DNA of 6,921 bases. Source: an uncultured Chthoniobacterales bacterium. Its GTDB lineage: Bacteria > Verrucomicrobiota > Verrucomicrobiia > Chthoniobacterales > CAKUMP01. Under the pieces are notes generated by a model. That model saw only the letters and a program-made list of their open reading frames with translations, did not search any database and was not told the origin of the DNA. Location of the stretch: contig CAKUMP010000127.1 in assembly GCA_934667795.1 (NCBI GenBank), positions 1-6,921 of the forward strand, in the 5' to 3' direction. This document shows positions 1 to 5,901 of this stretch, piece after piece (within the stretch, counting starts at the first letter, position 1; every line of letters begins with the position of its first letter). The position numbers and the translations under genes were made by a program.

Positions 1-173
1 GGGGGTACTTAAACTTAACCCTTTCTAATCATGTTCGTTTGAATGAACTACGCTTGTTAGGATGACCTGTGGCAGTTTAGATTCATAAGGATCTATTTGA
101 AATGAAAGATGTGGGTAACGGGTAGGCCCCATACGCGCAATTTCCTCCAAAAACATGTCGCTGCCGACGACCT
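1..173. other. Non-coding stretch upstream of the fic remnant
   Basis: I see no gene here. Reading frames on both strands are short and resemble no known family. In particular, the N-terminal half of a Fic protein, which should lie here if the downstream remnant were intact, is absent. This DNA therefore replaced, or was joined to, the fic gene. No convincing promoter or terminator was found. Confidence 0.5.
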
Positions 174-224
174 ATCAATGAAACGTGTCGCAATTTTCCG
201 ATTTTTGCGACACGTTTCATTGAT
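174..224. repeat. Perfect 20-bp inverted repeat (hairpin) at the fic breakpoint
   Basis: The left arm (174-193, ATCAATGAAACGTGTCGCAA) is the exact reverse complement of the right arm (205-224), with an 11-base loop (194-204, TTTTCCGATTT). No T-tract follows on either strand, so it does not look like an intrinsic terminator. It ends where the open frame of the Fic remnant begins (TGA at 221-223). It could be the hairpin end of a mobile element, a REP-like dispersed palindrome or a regulatory stem-loop. The sequence alone does not decide between these. Confidence 0.85.
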
Positions 225-235
225 TTCTTGTCGAG

Positions 236-745
236 AACAGCCTGTTTTTAATCCAGGAAAAGTTGCTTAGCCTCCCCATTCTTTATCTAAGTCGCTATAT
301 TATTCATCATAAAGAAGATTATTACCGCCTGTTGCTAGATGTGACAAGCAGGGGCAATTGGGAAAATTGGATTCTCTTCATCCTGGCAGGAGTAGAGGAA
401 ACAGCACAATGGACAACTCAAAAAATCAATGCTATCCGCTCACTACAAGCACATACAGGCGAATATGTCAAAACCACTACCCCAAAAGTATATAGTCATG
501 AACTTATCACGTTAATTTTCGAACTCCCCTATGCGCGTATTCAAAATGTGATGGAACTCGGGCTTTCCGGGAGACAGGCAGCATCCCGTTATTTAAAATC
601 CCTAGTGGATATTGGTGTCCTTCGTGAGCAAAAAGCAGGTAGAGAAAAACTTTTTGTTCATCCAAAATTCATGCGATTGCTAACAAGTGATGATAGTAAG
701 TTTCTCCCTTATACAAGCAACCCCACTCGTGTCCAAAAACCTTAA
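236..745 (+). pseudogene. Fic family protein, 3' remnant lacking the catalytic motif
   Basis: Family resemblance starts at about 236 (NSLFLIQEK, matching the 'NVLFLVQEGLL' that follows the Fic motif in this family). It continues through LPILYLSRYIIHHKEDYYRL and a NWENWILFILAGVEETA helix to the stop at 743-745. The tail at about 527-682 is a winged-helix domain (LSGRQAASRYLKSLVDIGVL then a GREKLFVHP wing). Full-length members are roughly 350-390 residues and carry HPFxxGNGRxxR just upstream of the point where this copy begins; here the frame is closed by TGA at 221-223. Fic enzymes transfer AMP or similar groups to protein targets. Without the motif this copy cannot be catalytic. A TTG at 263 could start a 160-residue product, but no good Shine-Dalgarno precedes it. 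It converges with the lipoprotein gene ending at 830. Family call is firm; pseudogene status is likely, though a retained DNA-binding tail is possible. Confidence 0.8.
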
Positions 746-829
746 ATGTCAGCGTTCATCTGCAGAATAAATTCTTCTTTGTGGCATCGTCACTTCATGT
801 GAGATTTTGAAACCGCAACAGGAGCAGGA

Positions 830-1315
830 TTATTGAAAATACGCATGGTAAACCTGATAGGACTCTTGCAATTGAAGCACAAGTTTCTCTGCAGCCTCTT
901 TATCTGGTGCTTCTCTCAATTGCGCAACCAGCCCCAAATGAGGATGTAACCATTTGTGTAACTCTTCATGACTTTTTCCCGTCATCGTACAACTCTTGAT
1001 CAGTTCGTTGTTTTGTTCTGTCAGCTTGTCAGCCAAAGCAACATAATCGGATTCGGTTTCTTTCAGGGATTCTTCGACCAGTTGACTGCCTGCCTGCACA
1101 TAGGGTTTCATTTCCTCGTTCACCACCCACCGCTCTCCCTCATTAAGCACTAATGCTTCGGAGCCCTCCTGAGAAGCATGTGCTTCATGTCCCCCATGCG
1201 TTTCATGTGCTACCGCATCGTGTGTATTCGCCGCAGTCTCCACATGCTTGTTGTCACACCCCCACACCATAGTACTTGCTACCGCCATCCAAATAGTCGC
1301 TTTCATTTTACTCAT
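830..1315 (-). CDS. His-rich lipoprotein with a conserved Cys/Met/His helical domain, function unknown
   Basis: The 161-residue product starts MSKMKATIWM and has a lipobox MVWGC with Cys20 as the likely lipidated residue, so it should sit in a membrane facing the periplasm or outside. Residues 24-46 form a flexible His-rich linker (H24, H32, H37, H40, H43, H46). Residues 75-161 look like an all-helical bundle with the motif SCTMTGKSHEELHKWLHPH at 108-126 (C109, M111, H116, H120, H124, H126). Such a ligand set suggests copper or other metal binding, or heme, but that is inference. The ATG at 1315 was chosen because GGAAAG lies 8 bases upstream; an in-frame ATG at 1321 is too close to it. Longer in-frame starts up to 1375 add a non-signal N-terminus and are unlikely. 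It lies 150 bases beyond the acetyltransferase gene, probably with its own promoter. Confidence 0.75.
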   Translation of the reverse strand: MSKMKATIWMAVASTMVWGCDNKHVETAANTHDAVAHETHGGHEAHASQEGSEALVLNEGERWVVNEEMKPYVQAGSQLVEESLKETESDYVALADKLTEQNNELIKSCTMTGKSHEELHKWLHPHLGLVAQLREAPDKEAAEKLVLQLQESYQVYHAYFQ

Positions 1316-1336
1316 GATCATTTCTTTCCATTTCAT

Positions 1337-1364
1337 TTTATAGAAAAGACATCTTGCCTGTCTT
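1337..1364 (-). promoter_or_regulatory. Candidate sigma70-like promoter of the lipoprotein gene
   Basis: On the - strand AAGACA (1364-1359) and TATAAA (1342-1337) are separated by 16 bases. The -10 box matches the consensus at five of six positions and the -35 at four of six. Transcription would begin shortly before the GGAAAG ribosome site, giving a very short leader. This fits a gene transcribed separately from the acetyltransferase gene upstream. It was found by eye only. Confidence 0.3.
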
Positions 1365-1465
1365 CTGCCCCTCATCCAATACCCTTCTCATAACGATAGT
1401 GCTGATCCTGGCAAAAGCAACTCCATGCAGCATTAATAAGGCGCAAAACGTCCGAGACCCGGTAA

Positions 1466-2023
1466 TTATTTCAGAATTTTTTTGATCACACGAGCCGGGC
1501 TCCCGGCCACCACGACATCTTCGGGCACATCACGAGTCACGACACTCCCTGCCCCTACCACAGAACGCGCCCCGATTGTCACGCCCGGACAGATCGTTGC
1601 ATTTCCTCCAATCCAGACATCGGCACCAATCACAATCGGTCGGGAATATTCAATTCCACTTCGCCGCTCGTCCGCATCCAGTGGGTGCAACGGCGCATAA
1701 ATCTGCACCGACGGGCCAATCAATACGTTGTCACCAATAATGACAGGTGCAGTATCCAGAATCACACATCCGAAATTGAAATAGACCTGCGAGCCCAATT
1801 GAATATTGGGTCCATAATCACAATAAAACGGCTGTTCAATCCGGACGTCCACTTCTGTTCCAAACAACGTATTCAAAATTTCCCGTTGCTCCGCTTCTTC
1901 TCCCGGTACGCTCTGATTAAAACGAGCGCAAAGCTGCCTGGCAACCAGCCGTTCTTTTGTCAGTTCCGGATCCGCAGGATAATACATTTCTCCTGCCAGC
2001 ATTTTTTCTTTTTCGGTTTTCAT
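1466..2023 (-). CDS. maa: Maltose/galactoside O-acetyltransferase (Maa/LacA type, left-handed beta-helix)
   Basis: A cytoplasmic enzyme of 185 residues, the usual length, that by family moves the acetyl group of acetyl-CoA to a hydroxyl of a sugar. The N-terminus MKTEKEKMLAGEMYYPADPEL is the standard maltose acetyltransferase cap (residues 1-55). Hexapeptide repeats of the left-handed beta-helix follow, with the sugar-site YFNFG (81-85), catalytic His113 in LHPLD, and VWIGGNATICPGVTIG (136-151) near the CoA end. The C-terminal VVAGSPARVIKKI is typical. The ATG at 2023 matches the family N-terminus and lies one base after the galK stop. An in-frame ATG at 2083 would overlap galK by 59 bases and add residues foreign to the family. 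No good Shine-Dalgarno is seen, so translation is probably coupled to galK. Whether the substrate is maltose, glucose or a galactoside cannot be told; pairing with galK favours a galactose-containing sugar. Confidence 0.9.
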   Translation of the reverse strand: MKTEKEKMLAGEMYYPADPELTKERLVARQLCARFNQSVPGEEAEQREILNTLFGTEVDVRIEQPFYCDYGPNIQLGSQVYFNFGCVILDTAPVIIGDNVLIGPSVQIYAPLHPLDADERRSGIEYSRPIVIGADVWIGGNATICPGVTIGARSVVGAGSVVTRDVPEDVVVAGSPARVIKKILK

Positions 2024-2024
2024 T

Positions 2025-3140
2025 TTAATCAACAGGATACGCTCCACGCGAAATCGAGGTGTGATACATGATAGGAGTGACACCAGACAGTGTATGATAA
2101 GCTTCTGCTATCTGATTTCCTGTGGCCTCAGCATGCGTGTTTTCCACCAGAACGACAATCGCACCGCCAAATCCTCCACCTGTCAGACGCGCTCCCAGGA
2201 CTCCGTGCGTTCCATGGGCAATTTTCACTAACTGATCCAGCTCCCGGGTACTGTTTTCAAACTGCATGCGCGAGCTTTCATGACTGGCAAACATCAGTTT
2301 CCCGAATTGCGCCACATCCTGCTGACGCAATGCTTCTACTCCCTGCAAAACCCGATGGTTTTCCGAAACAATATGATTCGCTCGTTTGGCAATAAGCACC
2401 GGGAGTTTTCCCATTTCTTTTTGAAAATCCTGCAAGGAAATATCCCGTAATTGCGGGACACCCAGCAATTTTGCCGCTTCATGACACTGTTCCCGGCGCT
2501 CATTATATTCTCCTCCACTCAATTGATGTTCCACCATAGAATGCACAATTAATAAAGAAACGTCGGTTGGAACCGGGATGCGTTCAACGGTTTCCTTTCT
2601 GCAGTCCAGAAAAACAATGCGGTTTTCTTCTCCGCAGACCGAAGTCGCCTGATCCAGCAATCCACAGCCAACGCCTACATAATGGTTTTCTGCTTCTTTA
2701 CAAAGTCGTGCCAGTTCCAGTTCGCCTCTTTCCTCCAGGCGCCATTTGAAAAGCGTATTCATGGCCAGCGCAACCGAAACTTCAACAGCAGCAGAACTCG
2801 ATAACCCCGCGCCCACAGGCAAACTGCTTTCCAACACTATTCGCATTCCGCTCACCGGCAACCCACGTTCTTTTGCTGCCCAGACGACACCAAACACATA
2901 ATCCGCCCACCCTCTTTCTCCTCCCGGATGAATGTCACTCAAAACTCGACTTTCTGCTTCCGAAAACTGTCTGGAATGCACCTCTACCCGTCCACTTTCC
3001 GTTGCCTGAATCGTCGCGGTAATCCCATGCTGAATCGCCCCACCCAGAACCCATCCTCCATTGTAATCCGTATGGTTCCCTAATAATTCCACTCTCCCGG
3101 GAGCAAAGGCTTTTCCTTCACAGGCTGACACAGTTTCCAT
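2025..3140 (-). CDS. galK: Galactokinase (GHMP kinase family)
   Basis: GalK phosphorylates galactose at C1 with ATP, the first committed step of the Leloir pathway, in the cytoplasm. The 371 residues are close to the usual length. All family motifs are present: the galactokinase signature GRVELLGNHTDYNGG (15-29), the ATP-binding LPVGAGLSSSAAVEVS (107-122), catalytic Asp163 in CGLLDQ with Arg16 as its likely partner, GEYNERREQC (210-219) with the conserved Tyr212, and GARLTGGGFGGA (316-327). One change stands out: position 22 is Asn where the E. coli and human enzymes have Glu (GEHTDY), a residue that contacts the sugar 6-OH. The gene follows SulP by 75 bases and is followed after one base by the acetyltransferase gene. 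Start is uncertain: the ATG at 3140 has AAGGG directly against it, whereas GTG at 3131 (codon 4) has GAAGGG at a good distance. The downstream enzymes galT and galE are not in the window. Confidence 0.93.
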   Translation of the reverse strand: METVSACEGKAFAPGRVELLGNHTDYNGGWVLGGAIQHGITATIQATESGRVEVHSRQFSEAESRVLSDIHPGGERGWADYVFGVVWAAKERGLPVSGMRIVLESSLPVGAGLSSSAAVEVSVALAMNTLFKWRLEERGELELARLCKEAENHYVGVGCGLLDQATSVCGEENRIVFLDCRKETVERIPVPTDVSLLIVHSMVEHQLSGGEYNERREQCHEAAKLLGVPQLRDISLQDFQKEMGKLPVLIAKRANHIVSENHRVLQGVEALRQQDVAQFGKLMFASHESSRMQFENSTRELDQLVKIAHGTHGVLGARLTGGGFGGAIVVLVENTHAEATGNQIAEAYHTLSGVTPIMYHTSISRGAYPVD

Positions 3141-3215
3141 CCCTTCATCATGAGAAATTTCCTCTTGAAGATCAAAAGAATTCAGACAAATTTCGAACTC
3201 CGTCGAAAGACAGTT

Positions 3216-5027
3216 TTATTGCGTTGGGGCATTGCCATTTCCTGTATTTTTTTCGGAAGCATAAATCGAAATTTTCGGTTGTTCTCCCCCTAGCAATGCC
3301 TTCGCTCTTCGTAAAGCATTTGCAGTCGAAAGCGTGTGATTGCTCACCACATCCGGAAAGATATTTTCCCGCCCCAGCACTTCCAGCAGCCCGGAACGTT
3401 TAAAAATTCGAATCACATCCTTGCGCGCTTCACTCACCAAAAGCACGCGGTCCTTGTCGCGCATAAACTTTACCAGCTCTTCCAGTGCCAGCACACTCGT
3501 CGCATCCAGCAAATGCGCATTCCGCATTTTTAATACCACTACCCGCAGATTCGGGTCTTCAAATACACGTCGAATCTGATCCCGAAACAAATCTGCTGCT
3601 CCAAAAAATAAATTCCCTTCCACATGCACAATGGAAATTTCCGGATTCACCCGTTTGCCATCCGCCAGTTCGGTCAGTTCCCCTTCTTCGTTAAAGGTAT
3701 ATTCTATCAATTCCGGTGCCGCCGCTTTTCTTAAAAATAAAATAATCGAAATCCCTACCCCATAATAAACAGCCGTATCTAATGGCATCATTAACCCGGA
3801 TAAAAAAGTGGTCAAAAAAACCACCGCATCGGATTTGGTCGCTTTAAAAACAACCCGAATGGTATGCCAGTTCACCAGCGATATCCCGATACATATAACC
3901 AGCACCGCCAACGATGCCCTCGGGATATATTGCGTCAATGACCCAAATACAATCGCTCCGACCGCCAATAATAATCCACTGAAAATATTCGACATCGGAG
4001 TGACCGCACCACTTTGCGCATTCAATGCGGACCGCGTCAACGACCCGGACGCGACCATCCCCCCTGTAAACCCACAGCCCGCATTCGCAATCCCCATGCT
4101 GAACATTTCCTGGTTCGCATCCAACCTCCCCCCCGTTCGCGCCGCCACCGCTTTTCCAATCGAGGTGGCTTCTAATATACACAATAACGAAATCGCCAGT
4201 GCCGCACTCGATAACCGCGCGATTTCTTCCGCTCCCACAACCGGTAATGTCCATTTCCAATCCGAAATGTTCACCGCATCCAATGTCCCGTAATCAAACC
4301 AGGGTAAAAACCGCATCCCCCAACCAAGTACCGACATCACCAGCAGGGTCATCGCGACATTCGGCAACCGGGGCAGCCATTTTTCAAATACCAGATACAC
4401 CGCAAAAGTCACAATACTCATCACCAGTGTCGGCCATAACGTGTCCGGCAAATGCTCCCAGACGACTTCCAGAATGGCTAACAAGGTGGTCGCTTGACGG
4501 TCCAGCGTAAACCCAAGACAAGCCGGGATCTGGTTCGCGATAATCAATGCTGCCGCCGCAGTCACATATCCGGTCACGACCGTACGGCTGATATACTGAA
4601 TCAGGTTCGCCACCCGCAAACACGCTCCCACAATCAGCAAAATTCCGACCATCACCAACAGCAAAGGCAGCGCCACCAGGCCGGCAGCCTGGGCAAACCC
4701 CATCGTCGCCATGGTACTCAATACCATAATCGCCGTCGCATTGGTCGGACCTAATGTGACAAAATGCGACCGCGAAAAAATTCCTCCCAGAATCGACGCG
4801 ACAATCGCACCATAAATCCCATATTGAATCGGCAACCCGGCAATAAAGGCATACGCCATACTCTGAGGAAATGCCAGCAGCGCCACATTCAACCCTGCCC
4901 GAAAATCCCCCTTTGCCTCCTGCTTGCCATACCCACGCACCCACCGTCGCATCGGCAACAAATCAATCTGGTTATTTCGAACCGCCTGCCGGGCATTCCG
5001 CTTTATTCCCTTCCAGATAGCGCCCAC
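3216..5027 (-). CDS. SulP-family anion transporter with C-terminal STAS domain
   Basis: An inner-membrane protein of 603 residues in the SulP (SLC26) family, whose bacterial members carry sulfate, bicarbonate, dicarboxylates or other anions. After a basic cytoplasmic N-terminus (1-40), the transporter domain spans about 41-435. It has the entry motif FPQSMAYAFIAGLP (53-66), GPTNATAIMVLSTM (93-106), ISRTVVTGYVTAAAALI (146-162), and the NQEMFSMGIANAGCGF-GG-SGSLTRSALN block (305-336) with later hydrophobic segments. The STAS domain (about 463-580) has the core NLRVVVLKMRNAHLLDATS (493-511). Start is GTG at 5027 with a near-ideal GGGAGGT 8 bases upstream. A short polar tail ends the protein. It is the first gene of the likely unit SulP-galK-acetyltransferase. 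Substrate cannot be read from sequence; sulfate or bicarbonate are the usual choices. Confidence 0.93.
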   Translation of the reverse strand: MGAIWKGIKRNARQAVRNNQIDLLPMRRWVRGYGKQEAKGDFRAGLNVALLAFPQSMAYAFIAGLPIQYGIYGAIVASILGGIFSRSHFVTLGPTNATAIMVLSTMATMGFAQAAGLVALPLLLVMVGILLIVGACLRVANLIQYISRTVVTGYVTAAAALIIANQIPACLGFTLDRQATTLLAILEVVWEHLPDTLWPTLVMSIVTFAVYLVFEKWLPRLPNVAMTLLVMSVLGWGMRFLPWFDYGTLDAVNISDWKWTLPVVGAEEIARLSSAALAISLLCILEATSIGKAVAARTGGRLDANQEMFSMGIANAGCGFTGGMVASGSLTRSALNAQSGAVTPMSNIFSGLLLAVGAIVFGSLTQYIPRASLAVLVICIGISLVNWHTIRVVFKATKSDAVVFLTTFLSGLMMPLDTAVYYGVGISIILFLRKAAAPELIEYTFNEEGELTELADGKRVNPEISIVHVEGNLFFGAADLFRDQIRRVFEDPNLRVVVLKMRNAHLLDATSVLALEELVKFMRDKDRVLLVSEARKDVIRIFKRSGLLEVLGRENIFPDVVSNHTLSTANALRRAKALLGGEQPKISIYASEKNTGNGNAPTQ

Positions 5028-5035
5028 TTAACGCC

Positions 5036-5042
5036 ACCTCCC
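5036..5042 (-). promoter_or_regulatory. Strong ribosome binding site that fixes the SulP GTG start
   Basis: GGGAGGT on the - strand lies 8 bases before GTG at 5027. It is the strongest Shine-Dalgarno in the window and supports the GTG as the true start. The AT-rich genes to the right have no comparable site. Confidence 0.75.
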
Positions 5043-5093
5043 ATCTCGCCTGCTTGTCCATTGCCCATTCGAAGTTGTCATAGCCTAACTTCT

Positions 5094-5140
5094 AACATAC
5101 TCCCCTCTGCCACTCCCCCGCAATGTTTTTCCTGAAAAAC
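5094..5140 (-). promoter_or_regulatory. Candidate SulP promoter with an adjacent operator-like palindrome
   Basis: On the - strand TTGCGG (5123-5118) and TATGTT (5099-5094) stand 18 bases apart, a weak sigma70-like pair. Immediately upstream is the perfect palindrome GTTTTTCCTGAAAAAC written on the + strand (5125-5140; two 7-base arms, 2-base centre). A regulator bound there would sit next to the -35 box. Both calls were made by eye and are tentative; the palindrome itself is directly visible. Confidence 0.25.
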
Positions 5141-5147
5141 CAATCCT

Positions 5148-5244
5148 GGGAGCACTGACGTCCCCGTCGGCAGATTTAGGAGCGGTAACACCAACAGACG
5201 AAGAGACCACGCAATGCTCCCCTGCATTGGGCAACATGTCGCCC
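5148..5244. repeat. Palindrome-rich intergenic segment, possible small dispersed element
   Basis: Three nested or adjacent structures are visible in the roughly 280-base gap between SulP and the HEAT-like gene. (1) GGGAGCACTGACGT at 5148-5161 is an imperfect inverted copy of ACGCAATGCTCCC at 5209-5221, bounding a unit of about 74 bases. (2) CAATGC (5212-5217) pairs with GCATTG (5224-5229) across 6 bases. (3) GGGCAACATGTCGCCC (5229-5244) is a near-perfect palindrome with one mismatched pair. I see no gene in this gap. The GC-rich stems contrast with the AT-rich genes to the right and mark the composition boundary. It may be a MITE-like or REP-like intergenic unit. Confidence 0.4.
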
Positions 5245-5306
5245 AGGTATCGCCCAAAAGAAAATGAGAGTGTTAAATTGGCGAAAATGTTGAACTTCGT
5301 CCATAA

Positions 5307-5861
5307 TCATGGAACGGGTACATCATATCCCATGATTTTGAGAGTTTTTAGTGCGAGTTTACGTGTTGTTTCATTTTCCGATCCCACCATAGGTAAAACC
5401 TTATCTATACTACTTTTATCTCCAAATAAAGCCAAGGTGTAAGCTACAAAAACTCGAAACGACTCATCTGAATCATCCAAAACAGGTTTCAGTAAAGGAA
5501 TAAACTCCGATGCGAATCGAGTATTGGCAAAACTCCATATAGACCCATCAATGCATGAAGAAATCCAATCCGGATGATCGCCCGCTCTTGGGGTTAAACA
5601 TTCTTTCATGATCAAAAAATACATTTGAATATCTTCATCTGAAGATCCTTTTGAAACGCTTCTTTTCATCCTCTTAAGAAATTCGAACATAGCTAGGGAT
5701 TGCTCTTCTGTTAAGGGAGCCTTTCGATCTATATTTTGTGGAAATCCAAAACTATCCCACTCGATCACATGCCAGGAGGAACTCTCCTCTACTAATGAAC
5801 TAAATGAAATATTTATAAATATTATCCACGAAAAAAAACACAGAATTTTCATAACTCGCAT
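5307..5861 (-). CDS. Small exported protein with HEAT-like repeats, function unknown
   Basis: The product of 184 residues (or 181 from the inner ATG at 5852) begins with a signal peptide, MKILCFFSWIIFINISFSS, so it is probably exported. Residues about 115-180 look like paired HEAT-type helices (FIPLLKPVLDDSDESFRVFVAYTLALFGD, then a helix pair with TTRKLALKTLKIMG). Such repeats usually bind other proteins. The middle part (50-100) is helical and charged and carries two Cys (C88, C103) that could pair if exported. No enzyme motif was seen. It follows the upstream secreted-protein gene by 40 bases with no obvious promoter or terminator between, so the two are probably co-transcribed. The Shine-Dalgarno is weak at both candidate starts. 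Base composition is much more AT-rich than SulP or galK. Confidence 0.65.
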   Translation of the reverse strand: MRVMKILCFFSWIIFINISFSSLVEESSSWHVIEWDSFGFPQNIDRKAPLTEEQSLAMFEFLKRMKRSVSKGSSDEDIQMYFLIMKECLTPRAGDHPDWISSCIDGSIWSFANTRFASEFIPLLKPVLDDSDESFRVFVAYTLALFGDKSSIDKVLPMVGSENETTRKLALKTLKIMGYDVPVP

Positions 5862-5901
5862 AAAAGTTTATTGCCATTAATAGTGAATTACACAATTGGT
5901 T

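Noticed and set aside
99..124. GGT-AAC-GGG codons (Gly-Asn-Gly) upstream of the fic remnant, reminiscent of the Fic GNGR core
   Set aside because: A TAG follows immediately, the expected HPF residues are absent, and the flanking codons do not resemble a Fic domain. It is a chance match.
174..224. The 20-bp hairpin as an intrinsic terminator
   Set aside because: Neither side is followed by a T-run, and no gene ends next to it within the window.
790..802. TCAC-TTCAT-GTGA stem between the convergent fic remnant and lipoprotein gene as a terminator
   Set aside because: The stem is only four pairs and no clear T-tract follows, so it is too weak to call.
1316..1375. Longer lipoprotein start at 1375
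   Set aside because: It puts a charged segment before the signal sequence and leaves the good Shine-Dalgarno inside the gene.
1685..2071. 128-codon + strand frame opposite the acetyltransferase
   Set aside because: It is the antisense of a well-conserved hexapeptide-repeat enzyme, with no signal, domain or ribosome site of its own.
2024..2083. Longer acetyltransferase start at 2083
   Set aside because: It would overlap the end of galK and add about 20 residues not found in the family. The start at 2023 gives the standard N-terminus.
3808..4293. 161-codon open frame on the + strand inside the SulP gene
   Set aside because: It is antisense to strongly conserved transporter motifs and has no family resemblance, so it is a shadow of codon bias. 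The same applies to the frames at 4384-4944 and 3844-4260 on the - strand.
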